From Chaetorhynchus papuensis (taxonomy: Eukaryota; Chordata; Aves; Passeriformes; Rhipiduridae), in NCBI GenBank assembly GCA_013396525.1, contig VWYX01000895.1:1-64000 (forward strand): DNA of 64,000 bases. Direction: 5' to 3'. The first letter of the stretch is position 1. Each line of letters starts with the position of its first letter. Both the position numbers and the translations under genes were made by a program. This document shows, one piece after another, positions 22,723-35,219 of this stretch. The notes beneath the pieces were generated by a model. The model was not told the DNA's origin, did not search any database, and worked only from the letters and a program-made list of their open reading frames with translations.

Positions 22723-24182
22723 CTTGGGTAGCTCAGATGCTAGAAACAGGGTGTCTGCAACAATAGGGAGCTCTGAGACTACTAATTTGTGCTGCAGTAA
22801 CTCACAGGTCTGTCAGTTGAATAATTTTTGGTCAGTTAGGGGATTTCATCTGCTGATTCTGCTTGCAAGCAGAGCTTCCAAATCCTGGTGTCAGGTTGTG
22901 TCGGTACAGTTGTAGTTCCCCAGTGCATTAGTAAGGTGTTCTCTAAACATACAGAAGCAATTGAGTTTGTTCACAGAGCTCTGCATATATTTTGGGATGT
23001 ATTATATACATAGAATCATACAAACTCCTAAATGAAAACTTATCCTAATGAAAACAAACTCTACAGCCTGTATGAATTACATATTTGATTCTTAATTTTC
23101 AAAAGTCCACAAAAAGTACCAACAAAAAACAACCTGCATGAATCAAAGCAAGGTGCAAAATTAGAATCTTGGAGATGTGGGGTACAGCACATCAAGCCCC
23201 AAGTGAGAGGCTTCCCACGGTTTGTTATCCAGTAGCTGCTCTGCTTTGGCAGTTTGTTTTCAGTAACAAACATGCAGAGGGCAGTGTGAAAAATGAACCC
23301 AATACGACTCTATAAATAAAATCCCATGCATTTTTTTACCATCAGACTGAAAAGGAGACAACTTTTCTTCATCATTCAATACACTTCTAGAGGGCAGTGT
23401 GTGCTTAAATTGGTAAGCCTTGTTAAAACTGGAAAGACAATAAAATAAAGACTTTTAGGTTTCCAGAGATGATTGGCCTATGCTTCTGTCAGATTCAAGG
23501 TGTGAACAGCGTAGACATAACAGATAAGTTTGTCTGTAAAACAGAGCAGTTAATGTAAGACACGTAGTTAATGGAAAGTAGCAGTTAGAGCTAATGTGAT
23601 GATAGTGTCACTAGAAGACCAAAGCAGAAGACACCAATGCAGTCTCTGCATGATATCATGGGCAGTATGGAACCTTTGGACAAGATTTATCAAGGAGACC
23701 ATCCCGCTGATTCATGAGGTACAGGAAAGGATTGCCTTGCTTTCCAAACTCCTTCTCAGAGGAGAATCTGGGTGTGGCTGCATCCAGTCCCAGACTTGGT
23801 GAATGGTTTATGTCTAATGGGTTATATATGTGTGGTTAAGCCTTTATGTGCTGTTGTCCCAGAGAATCAAGGATGACAACCCACATATACAGGATAATAT
23901 AAACGGTAAATTTATTGCCACATCCTGTCAGAAAGCAGAGTTTTTCACATCCTCAAATGTTTAACATTTTGACTGATTAATCAGGCTTCTTTCATCCGTC
24001 TTCAACAAGAGAAGCGGATGATGCTCCCTTCTCCATCTACTTTTTCTGATAATTTTTGTCAGTAAAGAGAATTCCAAGGTACTTTCTCCCCAGTTAGGTG
24101 CTGCACATGTCTGGGATTAGTTTTTCTGTGATGCATAGTTACTGTTTATGTTGAAAAGAGTGTCATGAAAATCTTATCTTTA
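22723..24182. other. Unique DNA, possible decayed LTR at 23830-23960
   Basis: Mostly unremarkable. Near 23911-23925 the minus strand has GGCAATAAATTTACC followed by a tract resembling an LTR U5, but no other LTR landmark or second copy in the window supports it. Confidence 0.4.
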
Positions 24183-24202
24183 TGTGTGTGTGTGTGTGTG
24201 TG
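24183..24202 (+). repeat. (TG)10 microsatellite
   Basis: Ten TG units that run into the U3 start of the following LTR, which hides any target-site duplication. Confidence 0.9.
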
Positions 24203-24900
24203 GCAGGACATCCTCCTCTCTCTCATGGCTAGGGCATCTGGAAGAGATAACTTCAGGCCAGATCAATAGCCCAACAAGGAGTCAGAGAGCCCAGGAAGGG
24301 GTCACCTCTAGGTGCCCGAGAGTCTGAGCCCCAGCCCAGAGTACACATCTTGGTATGAGAGCAGATGTGGGAAGAGATAAAAGAAAATAAACATCGGTGA
24401 CCAAACGACACGGTTCTTATGTCTATAAAAGCACACGCGAATTATCATGGAGGCAGAACCCTTCTACACACATGCCCTGAAAGCATGTGAAACTTCTTCC
24501 TGGATTTTGGACACAAATTCCATGGTTACTCTCCTGGGAATTGAGGGAAAGGATTTCTATGTGTCCTCCATCACAAGTTGGATGGTAAGAAACATTGGAC
24601 CCTAAGTTATATTATTTCTTTGCCAGCTGTAAAATTAATGGGTACCTTTAACTTTGTACTGTATTTATTTACTAGTAGTCTCTTTTTGTTCTATTCCTGT
24701 GTAGTAAGTAGTCTGCCCAAAGTCTTATGTCTGTTAGTTTTGCATCTATTAAATAAATAATTCATTCTATAACAGACTGAATTGGCCATTATTAAAGAAC
24801 TTACGAACGAGAGTGGGTTTTGGGGTTCTGTCCACCTCAATAAAGCTCCTGCCTGCTGCTGGAGGCCTGGGCAAAAGGCAGGGATTTATCTAACCCTTCA
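24199..24900 (+). mobile_element. ERV LTR, family shared with 56031-56702
   Basis: A plus-strand LTR of about 702 bases from TGTGGCAGGACATC to ACCCTTCA. The TATA box CTATAAAAG is near 24422. A first AATAAA lies at 24752-24757 (AATAAATAA) and a second at 24839-24844. Its 3' half aligns closely with 56340-56702, including CTCCTGGGAATTGAGGG, the TTTCTTTGC(C/T)AG block and GAGAGTGGGTTTTGGGG. The segment 24304-24517 is almost identical, in inverted orientation, to 11867-12080. No target-site duplication is visible. Class is uncertain; ERVL-like is possible. Confidence 0.85.
24752..24757 (+). promoter_or_regulatory. LTR polyadenylation signal AATAAA
   Basis: The first of two AATAAA signals in this LTR, conserved at 56550-56555 in the second copy. 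Confidence 0.6.
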
Positions 24901-27900
24901 CATCTATTCATAACAGTGTGTGTGCAGCTGCATGGGGTCTGTACTTATCTTTTCCCCTTCAGCAGGTGTTGTGTGTGGGCCCTGCTTGGGGGAAAGATTC
25001 TGGCTTCTTCTTCTGTGAACCCAAACAATCAGTTTTGTTTGACACAAGCCTCTTGCAGGATTGATGGAGTGCATTGGGCTGCTTCCAGGCTGTCAGAGAG
25101 GTTGATTGTCCTAATTTTCTAGTGACAAGGTGAATGAGAGATGATGCTTAGAGGAGCCCATTCTTCATCCTCAGCCACAGGGATCTCCAGTGCAGCCAGT
25201 CTATGAAGACCCACAAGGCATGAATGGAGGCAACTGTGCTCCAAGCATGACCCCAGGCACAAGGTGGACCATCATAGGATGAGGGGCAGAGCTGGAGCTT
25301 CTGTACTCCTTCTGTCCCTTTGTAGATCTCAAAATTCTTCTGTTAAGCTGTCACAGAAAACTAAGAATGTATAAGCTTGGGGCTGCATCAGAAATCTGGG
25401 AGCAATCCACAAATATACAGTGTCTCACACTCGACATCTCTTCTATTGGGTCTGAAGTATTCGTTAAAATAATAGAGAGATTTATTAAATATTGCTTGCA
25501 AGTTTCACATTCCTTCATTATTTGAAATCTTCCATGCTTGGACAGAAGTTTTTCAAAGTCCTGCTTCGCACATTGTGCTAAAAACAGAGCAAACTGGCTG
25601 ACAAGCAGGTTAACAGACCACAGAGAAAAAAAGGCAGTGAAGCAAAAAGTGTAATTGCCTGCAAAGCTGTCACCTGCAGTATCTGTATAGATATTTTCCA
25701 TTTAGTACTGTCCAAGCCAGAGTAAAAGAGCAATAAGGAATTCAGCCTGAAGGCACTGTAAGAGCTTGTGCTGGTGGGGTTGCTGAGCAGATGATGTCAG
25801 GAGTACCAGATGGATGTTGGCATTTCAGACCAATCCTGTGTTTTACTTCAGTGTTTGCTGTCTTGAGGGTTACATCCAGCTGAGCTAGGGAACACCTACC
25901 ATTGCTCAGCTGCTAGCATCTGACCATATTTTCTCCAACACAATATTATGATTCAAACAAGTGATATGTCTCCCATTTTAGAATTGCATACTGAAGCAGA
26001 GAGCTGCTGCAAACCCTGGTCTTACGAAACAGGTTGTAACTTTAGGTTCTTCTAATTCTCGGTGTCCACTGTAAGAAAGGATAACATGCAGTCTAATCTT
26101 ATCTATAATTTTGTAGGTTTATCTAATCCAAGTTTCTTTTTATTTTCTTTTGGTGGTAACATTTTATTTAGAATTAAACTTCAAAATAACACCAAAGTAT
26201 CTGAGGGAATGTTCCATCCTCTTTGCTGGCTGAGCATGTGGTGACAGCATCATCAACTGTCCTGCATCACTAATTTTGAGGAGGATAAAATTGGAACTGC
26301 TATGGACTGGTCTGACATTGAAAACTGATATTAAAGTACTTCAATAATTCCAAGGTTTTCAATGGCTTATACAGGATAGGTAGAAAGATAAAGAGATAGA
26401 GTTCTATAATTTTTACTTCTGGTGTCTTAATATTTTCTACCATAATGAATTATGGAGGATATTTTTGGTAATGCAACTGATGGAATCAGGATGGCAAGAT
26501 AGAAGGGTTTGGGGACCTCCCATCCCCTACTTAGCAACATTGCTCATATATTTTTTTCTGTCCAGGTTGTTATTTCTGGTTTTGCCCAGTATATTTCAAA
26601 GTTGCCGCAGCTGCATATCTGTCAATGACTGGAATGTGGGTTTCTATTTTCTGGTCTTTTCAATTGTTAAGTTTTCCTTCCTAAGGGTAGAGAGTTTATT
26701 TCCTTCAGTGCAGTCCTTCAAGATGGGGGCTGTTCTCAATGAGTTTTAGGAAGTTATTTCCACTAGCTGTCTTTAAAAACTGTGTGCTCCTAGCACTCAA
26801 TTTAGCAGGACTAGCACCTGCTTCATTATTTTATGCACTTTATTTTTTTTTACTTCTCTCAATCATCTTAATATGAAAATCATCTTTAGCCTTTAATTTG
26901 CATAGTTGTCATGCTTCCTCTGTGTGTGTGCATGTAACACCAAAAACAGAAGCTGTTCATGCTCTTTACTTCCCAGCTTGACTATCTGGGTGACGGAAAT
27001 TTCTTGGGAGATGCTGTGCACTGTCCCAGCTCCAACTAAGTCCCATCAATGAGTGAGCTGTGAGGCACAGAACTTCCCTGGAGACACAGAGTGCCCCAAG
27101 TAGGAACTGCTCCTGTTTTAGTGCTCTACCTGATCATGTTTCCTTCTTTCCAGGCCTTCTTCCCCCCTACATTTTGTCGTTTAGCAATGTCCATTTCATT
27201 CTGCTTCAGCTAGATTTTAATGTGAGAATAATACTACAAGCAAGAAGCAACAGAAGAAATAGCTTTCTCAACCAGGACAGGCCCATCTGCTTTTGCAATG
27301 TTATCTGCTTTTGCAATATTGTCTGCCTTCAGCTTCCTATAACTACCTCCCTTCAGTAGTCAACACATGACAAAATGGCCTCACTTCTACCTAATTCTTA
27401 CGCTTGGGCTTAGGCTCAAAATGCTGACTTCATTCAAGTGAATGTCATTCTAAAAATTCTGTATGCCAGATAACTGTGACAGGGACAGAACTTCACGGTC
27501 TGGTTCTGTGCTGGTTTTGGTACTGACTTGTTTGATATTAGTCCATCTGCTTCCCTTAAGATTGGTTGTCTAATACGAGTGCTGATCCTTAACTGAAAAG
27601 TCTGAACACTTTAAGTAGGGATCCATCAACGGTTATAGCAAGCAAAAAGCTTCAATTCACACATGCAGACACAATAAAAACAGAAAAACCAGAAATCATC
27701 TGCTACAGCCCCGTGCCTCTTATCCCCTCATCAATTACAGGTCAGCTGATTGTGCAGCAGCTGCTGATGTACTCTAACAAAAATTGTTACCAGTGCAGCT
27801 TTCCTTTATATGTGTGATATAGTATCTTGATCTATGTCAGTGGCAGGGGTGAGGATGCACAAGTTGGGGAGGAGCAAACATGGAAGTCACTGGAGAAAAC

Positions 27901-29683
27901 CCATGGCAGGCTGTCCTGCTCGTGAGTCTGGGTTCTGCTGCTCAGGCACTGAATTTAGAAAAAATTGGTCCACGTGTCATGTATCTTAGAGCACTTACCC
28001 ATGAAAAAGGAGAATAATCTCTGCAATATGAAGTGCTTTGAAGTCTCTTCTGAGCAAGAGAGACAGACCGTTTAGTGCCTTTTCTTCTAATGGGGCTCTG
28101 ATACTTAAATATGCAGCAGCAAGTCAGAAGAATCAATTTGTTGCTTCTGTGATGGGCATAATTCATCCTCCCTTATTGAAAAGATCAAAGATGCAGAGGC
28201 AACTCTCTGCTTCCAAGTAAACACTCCTTTTATGCTCCTTTAGAATAAATACCAGTCAGTAAGAAGGTTAGCATAAAAGGCTTTTATGCTTCAGGCTTTT
28301 ACCTGAAGTAGGTGTTTTGTCATGGATTAATGGCAAATCATAATACATTATTTACCAGATAATAAGTGTGATAACTGTTCTTATTTATCATGAGCCTACC
28401 TCAGCTCATTCTCCTTTCATTTCTTCAGTCGAGCTGCCTCTGGAGATCTGCAAGACAAAAAAGTCCAAAAGTCATTCCAACAATTTTTACTCATAATGAC
28501 ATCCTGATTACCTCCTAATTGAGAAGTGTCAGACACTTTAGGTAATGCCACTGGAGCCCCATTCTCATAGCATAATGATGAGAGTCCTTGTCTGTCTCAC
28601 AGACACCCAGAGAACTGCATCCCCTTTCTCTAATAACCACATCTCCAGATGAATTAGGAAGAAAGTTTTATTATCATTACACTTTCCCTATAACAAGAGT
28701 GGGATGTTGATGCATAGATATGATATTATGGAAGCAATGCAACTGTGCATTGGGCTCAATTCCAGGACTGCATTGTAGCATAGCATTTTGGCTTTCAGTC
28801 AAAAATCTGTCTCGTCTTGTTGAGATAGTGTGAAGATAATCCTTCCCTTTTTTCTACCTCTGTATTTACATTTCTGTAAGGTGTTGCAAAAAATAAAGGT
28901 CACATGCAGAAGTACTCATTGCTGTAGGATTAGAAAAAGAATGGGATATATGTAAATTGTTAAAAAAAATTAGAAAGGTCTGGGCCTCAACCCTGCAGGA
29001 AGCCCCAGGCCTCTGGGCAGAGCTCCGTAAATAATGTTTTATTGCCTTGGACAGCAGGGTGTTAACAACTCCCCCAGCTGAAGGCTTTTTTCAGTGCCTC
29101 ATCCTCTGCAACTAAAGAAATACTAGACTGAAGGACACATCCAGCAACCTAAATGTGCTCATGTCTAGTCGATCCATTGCCTGCCTGAGCTTGGATGACC
29201 CATGAGCCCCTTACAGTGAAGGCATTTTGAAGTGATTTGAGTTGGAAAGCATGGAATTGTACCCATTTGCTGCTAGGTTTATTGGCAGCAGCTGGTGATG
29301 TGAATCCAGAGCATGACTTGGAATCGCACTTCAGGAGATCTTGTAAGCTTCCTTCACTACTCTGTCTGTGTTTTCCTTGGTAGATATTTCTTTAGTGGTA
29401 TTGGCTGGTGTAATCAAAATTTGCCAGTAACTGGAAAACTGCAGTCTTTAATAAGGAGTGTAACTTGATAATGTAGAATATTGAAAATGCACATAAGAAT
29501 TTGTTAAGTCATAAAAGTTGCCTGTTATTGCCTGCTGAGCAGCAAGTAGGATCCTTTGAGATTTCAGAAAAAATGGATTGTTACTGGATAACGCCTTATG
29601 TTGCTGAACTGATTCAAGTTCAGGGGAATGCCCTCTATTTTGTGTCTCTTGAAAAGCTAAATGATATCCCTCTGTGAATGAAC
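24901..29683. other. Unique AT-rich DNA, no gene seen
   Basis: No exon, RNA gene or repeat family is recognised. A 116-codon minus-strand frame (25351-25701) has no recognisable domain. Confidence 0.5.
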
Positions 29684-30247
29684 TGTGTTGATAGAAGGAA
29701 AAGACTCCACTACTGAAGTAAGTAGTAAAGTAGGTATGTTTATTCCAGCGCTGGGATGCATGGGGGAATGTTTCCTCCTAAGGCATGTGTGCCGACAGCT
29801 GCTTTCAGCTTGGTATATATCAGGTTACAAGCTCCATATTCATTAAGTTTCCCAATACGCCTATACATATTCATTACCTAGCCCCGCCTAGCCTTGCCTC
29901 GTATTAAAATGAACTCAAGAGTCATTTACACCTGCGTTGCGCTTGCGCAGTGTTGTCTGGTGGTCGTTGGCAGGAGTCTTGGGGATGACGTAAGAGTCTT
30001 CCTCAGATGAAGTAAGGAGTATTCGTCATTCTGAACTTTTCACCTTGCTTTCCTGCGCATGCTCTTTATGTCTCCGGCCCAATTCCAAATTCCAAGGCTG
30101 GTCTGAGTTTGTTTTAGGTTTAAAAACAGGATCTTTGGTTAAGATTCCTTCCCCTATCAATAGTCTTGTATCTTCTAGGCACAATAAGTGTTGAGCAGGC
30201 TGTATGCTTCATTTTCTTTAACAAAGAGCTTTTTAGCAAATAATTTA
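29684..30247 (-). mobile_element. ERV LTR, family shared with 34786-36043
   Basis: Minus-strand LTR with AATAAA at 29744-29739 in the context CCAGCGCTGGAATAAACATAC, and a U5 of about 55 bases ending ATCAACACA at 29684. The U3 has GGCGGGGCTAGG and several TATA-like stretches. A second copy, similar in the R-U5 part (TATGTTTATTC, CTCCTAA, ACATGCC), lies at 34786. The U3 end is inferred at 30247 from an adjoining purine tract and from where similarity to the second copy stops. The terminal TG would then have become TA. Confidence 0.8.
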
Positions 30248-30269
30248 CCCTCTGCTCCCCCTTCCCCCG
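30248..30269 (-). other. Candidate polypurine tract next to LTR
   Basis: On the minus strand this is a 22-base G-rich tract (GGGGGAAGGGGGAGCAGAGGG core) ending exactly where LTR similarity begins. That is where a retroviral polypurine tract should be, upstream of a 3' LTR. No other internal viral sequence is recognised upstream, so this may be the remnant of a provirus. Confidence 0.45.
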
Positions 30270-30889
30270 ATTCAGTGTGAACTGAGCAGGAATGACGTAT
30301 TAACACAAGCTGGAAATATAAAGAGCCCTCTCAAATGCTGATGTGTTACTAATGCATTTATTGCCCTGCCTAACACATGGTAGCCAGTCTCTCTTGTCAC
30401 AGAGAGAGCACAAGTGTTACAGTCTATATTCTAGGAATTTTTAACCATTCGTTTTTGTTAAAATGCTGTTCTGGGTCTTCAGAGTGTTCTTTCAAGCTTC
30501 TCTCATTCTAATCTCCAAACCTTCCTTGAAGTCCTAGAGCCCTCCACCAAAAGTTTGTTGGGAGTTTGAGCCAACCTGTTTCATCCCAATGCTAATCAGT
30601 CTCTTCTCCCAGTGAGTTAGGCAGAGACACCTCTTTGTGTAAATTAGTGTTTGATAACTAAAAAAGACTCTCTAAAGTACAATTTTTGTTTCACATCTGT
30701 GGTAAACTATCCTTTTGTTTCTCTTCACGTGATACCATGACTGATTGTTGTTTTTCAGCTCTTCTCCTGGGTAGGACTGTTGCAAAACACGGATTCCTAG
30801 ATAGGAGTGACATTTCTCAATCTGCCTGGGAAATGGCAAGCAGCCTCACAGAAGTCATGTGGTAAAAGATACCAGTGTAGTCATCTGGA
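30270..30889. other. Unique DNA, no gene seen
   Basis: No recognisable coding, RNA or repeat content. If the neighbouring tract is a true polypurine tract, unrecognised ERV internal sequence could continue here. Confidence 0.4.
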
Positions 30890-31153
30890 TCACAGAGTGC
30901 CAAATGCTTTGGGTCATAAGGGACCTTAAAGACCATCTAGTTCCAACTGCTGTGCGCAGGGATACTTTGCACTAGACCAGGTTGCTCAGAGCTCCATCCA
31001 ATCTGGACTTGAACATTTCCAGGGATGAAACCCACAGCTTCTCTGGGCAAACCTGCTCCACTGCCTCACTATCCTCACAGTAAAGAAATTCTTCCTAATA
31101 GCTAATCAATCTTCCAGTTTTAAGCCACTCCCCTTTGTTGTGGGACTGCATGC
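30890..31153 (-). mobile_element. CR1 LINE 3' fragment, antisense
   Basis: The plus strand shows reversed CR1 blocks: GGACCTTAAAGACCATCTAG, GACCAGGTTGCTCAGAGC, CCACAGCTTCTCTGGGCAA, AAATTCTTCCTAATAGC. About 260 bases are kept, ending within the block that reads CACTCCCCTTTGTTGTGGGA. Confidence 0.92.
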
Positions 31154-33588
31154 TGAAAGAATGAAGACTTTGCTGGGAGAGACAAATCCATCCAGTTACC
31201 AGATGGGCTCTACTCTGCCATAAATACCTTTTCTTGTGCTTCCAAAGGGCAGTACTGTACCTCAGAGAAACCTGCATTTGCATTCAAAGTCTTTGTATTA
31301 GAAAGCAAGTCTCCTGGACAAGTGGGGTAAATCCTGATGATTTGGTTTCTGCTCACCTGGCTATGGAGGTCATGTCCAATGGAGTCACACTGGTGGCTGA
31401 GCTTTTGGCAAAATCCAGTTCTCAGAGCAGTAAGAGGCCAAATCCATTGAAGTCGGTGTAAAAGAATTACATTTGCTTCTACTGACTCCTGCTACTGAAT
31501 CCAACAGTCACAGAATTGCACTCATGACTGGGACTTGTTTAAAAGTGTTGTTACATCACACTTGATACTGCTGGAGACGTATCAGATAAATTGCTACAAA
31601 ACGGAATTTTTAAATATGTATTTTATTAGTGCAGCAAGCCAGAAGAAAGTGTAAATTTATTGTATTTAATACATCTTGCAGAGAGTGCCTTCTGAGAAAT
31701 TGTCTTCTGCTCTACAGTCTTCTGGTAAATTTGGACTATAGTTGTTAGACACAGCTTGATTGAGACACTGCTAGCAAACGAGAAGGAGAAGATGTTCTCA
31801 TTTCAGTAGACATTGCCAAACAAAGCAAAGTTGAAACAAACTTCCTATCAGCATTATTCTGCCAGCCAGGGTAAGGAAGGTTTTCTTTCTTTCAAACATT
31901 GTATGAATTCAGGCCAAATAATGAAGATGACAAGCAGTCCCCAGTTACATATGGGAAAAACTAGCTCATGCTGACTTATATGCAAGTGGATTTATGCTTA
32001 TCAGAGAGTGACATGACATAAACCATGCTGTCTTTTGCAAAGTATTTATGGCCAAAATCTTGTGTAGTGAGAGATTCAGTAGGTTAGGCAGGGTGGAAAC
32101 TAAATTGATTCTCTTTGGATGAGATCGGTAATGGCTAATAGTGCCGCAAAGGGATCAAACTGCTTTCGAGTGCCAGGGAGCTTTAAGTTTTTATAGTGGT
32201 TATAAGTTTTTCTGGTTTTGACATTGTTTGATATGAGATGCTTTCATGCTCTCTCAGGAAGTGAGTGTGTCTAGCAGAAGAACATCAAAATTGCTGAAAG
32301 TCAGTGACACAACAGGTTGTAGTGTCTTTTAATGCAAATCTCCAACAATTTCTACCATAAAGGGAAAAGGACCAGTGCAAAGTGTACCTTTCTCTCGTGA
32401 CCAAAAAATGATCTGCAGTGAGAAAATATAAGAAACATTAAATATGCACTTCTGCCTGAAACGCACACCAGAAAACAAGAGAGTCCTGGGGATGTATGTG
32501 TTAAGTAACTAAATTCAGACATGCATGGCTTATGGTATCAAAGTTCCATTATTGCTTTCATAAGTCATGATGCTGTTTCTCTGCTTTTCTATACCCTCAG
32601 TGGCAGGAATTTCTAGTCAGAGCTCACTTCTGTATCTTCCACAGTGATAAAAGTTTCTACTATATCCAAATCAGGATGAAGGCTGGGAATAAAACTTGCC
32701 TGTATTGAACTCAGTGAAGGAATATAAAGGCAGTATCATGCATTTGCTTAGCTGGTGTTTGGCCGAGTCTTGTTTCTGCAAGTATCAGTGTTGAACTGAC
32801 AGCACAGCCTTTTGTAGTGAGGCATATTTGTCTAAATGCTTCCACATAAGCTAAGTATCTTTGTGCTGGGGTCTTCTTCCCCCTCATCCTTGCATACATA
32901 TACTGCCTTAGGTTTTGACACTAACAGCAGCACAAATTAATCAAACTCTGAAAAGTTTTCCCATCCATATGATATTTCACTTCAGAGCAAGATTTGGAGA
33001 CTTGTATGGCAATGCACACACTTTCAGGGAAAGAACTGGGAAAATCAGGACAGACTGGTAAGTGTCCCAGCTAACCGCTCTCCCTTCACACAATACTGAC
33101 TTTTTCTTCAAAGAAGTCTCACTCAGAGCAATCTCAATTTTTCATCACAGAAATTTCCAGTGCGCTCCCAGGGGGTTTACATAAATCTCACTGTTCTTAT
33201 TCATTTTTTTTCTTTTCACACCTCCCACACCTAAGTCCCTGTGTTGCCATTCCTTTAAATCTTTTATCCTCAGGTTAGTACTGATGGCAATACAGATTAC
33301 CCATCACCACCTCCAGATATTGCACAAAGTCTTCTCCTGTTCTCAGCCTGTCATGCTTCCAGCTACAGAAGTGATGAAAGAAATTTGAAAGGAACAAATA
33401 ATGAACCAAGTTCAGTGCATTTCCCTTTTTACAGCTTATTACTTTCTGGATGTTTCTTTTGACTGGTCTTCAGCCATTGTGGAACTAACTCTGAAGTGGT
33501 TCCTGAAATATCTCTTCCTCTGCTAGAAGTTAACAGCAGCATATGGGCATCAAGTTAAACAAGTGCTTCGTTCTGACTCTAGCTTTCC
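31154..33588. other. Unique AT-rich DNA, no gene seen
   Basis: No exon or repeat family is recognised. Frames are at most 75 codons. Confidence 0.55.
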
Positions 33589-33614
33589 TTTTTTTTTTTT
33601 TTTTTTTTTTTTTT
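33589..33614. repeat. T26 homopolymer
   Basis: 26 consecutive T. It could be the A-tail of a retrocopy on the minus strand, but no AATAAA precedes it on that strand and the adjacent sequence is not recognised as any transcript. Confidence 0.9.
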
Positions 33615-34785
33615 AAGTAAAGTATTTTCCTCAGCAGGACCACACTAGTTAGACCTCTGAGTGCATAAGTGGCAATCAGACACATGCAGTCTCTGACAGA
33701 AGAACTCCATGGAATCAGAGAGGGGATAAAAGCACGACAAAACTCCCCAAAATCCCCAACAACAACAAACTAGCTTAGAGTTTCCTTTCAGTCTCCAAAT
33801 CTTACCTTGCTGAGCAATTTTCTAAGGAACACTAAACGTAGAAGGCCTAATGAGTTCACAAACAAGGGCAGATCATTGCCTAGCTAATGAAACAGGTTCT
33901 CAAGCCTAATATACAATCTTCAAAAAGTAAAAGAGGTGTAAGGAGCTCTGTACAGCCTAGGCTGTAGTTTCCAGGAGCTCAGCTCCTGGTGTGGAAGTGC
34001 CAGTGCCTCTTGCTACTGTCTGCCTTCGCATGAGGGATGGTGGGATGGCTGATGCTGTAGGGTGCTGCAGTGAGTCACCATATATTCCTGTCAGGAGCTG
34101 CTACAAGCCTGGGTTTTCATTTAAACACCTCCCCCTCTGATGGATTTGCATTCAGTTTTTATGAGGTGGGAGTTGGAAGTGAGTATAAATAACTCTTATC
34201 CTTCCCCTGTTTCTGCACTGGCAGGACCCTTCCTAGAGCTTTGGGTTTTCTCCTTTACTTTGCTAGGGTTAATTCAATTTTTAAAGGCCTGTACCCTTCG
34301 AAGTGAATCACCCTTGTAATTTAGCAGCAATACAGGAATCCTTCTCCATTCTTTAATCAACCTGGTTCATCGATCAGAATAATTTTTGGGACGCTCTGGA
34401 AGCTTTTGGGTCAGACTCTTGGAGTTTAAGATGTCAGCATGAGTTGATTTGCTCAAAGAGAAGAGTCCTATCAGGGCTGATGAATTCCTAACTCCAGTAT
34501 TGACACTGACAGTTCATTTATGTCCATCAGCTCTATGCTTTACATAAAACTTGCAAATAAAGAAGTTTATTTGTCACTAGTGGATAGAAAGCTGATGGAA
34601 AGAGGCGTGGATTAGTCAGACTTCAGTGATTATTTTCGGGAAAAGATACAAAGTTAAGAGCTAGCTCTGAGGTATGAAGTGAAAAATCTGATTTTCTTTT
34701 AAATGCAGATGAAACAGCCACTCATCCTTATATTCTGTATTTACACCACACATTAATTTGTCTCTGGGAATTGATTAGTTAAATC
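33615..34785. other. Unique DNA, no gene seen
   Basis: No supportable feature. A short inverted motif GGAGCTCAGCTCC lies near 33974-33986. Confidence 0.5.
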
Positions 34786-35219
34786 TCGATATTCACAGAC
34801 AAAAGACCTTCTAACTAATTAAAGTTAGAAAGTGGTATGTTTATTCAGGCGGGTGGCATGGGAGTAGCCTCCTAAAGACATGCCAGCAAAGTACAAGGTT
34901 CTTCACTCCCTGTTTATTACCCAAAGTTTTACATCCTTTACATATGTATGACCCCAGCACCTCCCATTCCCCACTCTGTATTAAAATGAGATCATTAGCC
35001 CTTCATGCATGCACAGTTTCTATCTCGAATTGGGTCAGTAGTCCCAAAAGATGAAGTCAGGAACGTCTTCCTCACAATGACCTCTTTACCTTCTCACTGT
35101 TGGCAGGCCTTCATGACCTGCTGGTGCAGCCCAAGATCCCCTACTTTTGATTAATTATTATGAACCCCAGGTGCTGTTCTTGATTCTATTAGTTTCAATT
35201 TGCTTTGATGACAGTTCAT

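Noticed and set aside
23830..23960. Possible decayed LTR end with AATAAA on the minus strand
   Set aside because: Only one landmark is present, with no second copy in the window and no duplication.
29679..30283. TGAAC as target-site duplication of the 29684 LTR
   Set aside because: The right-hand TGAAC is not directly preceded by a plausible LTR end.
33589..33614. T26 run as the tail of a processed pseudogene
   Set aside because: No AATAAA upstream on the minus strand and no recognisable transcript body.
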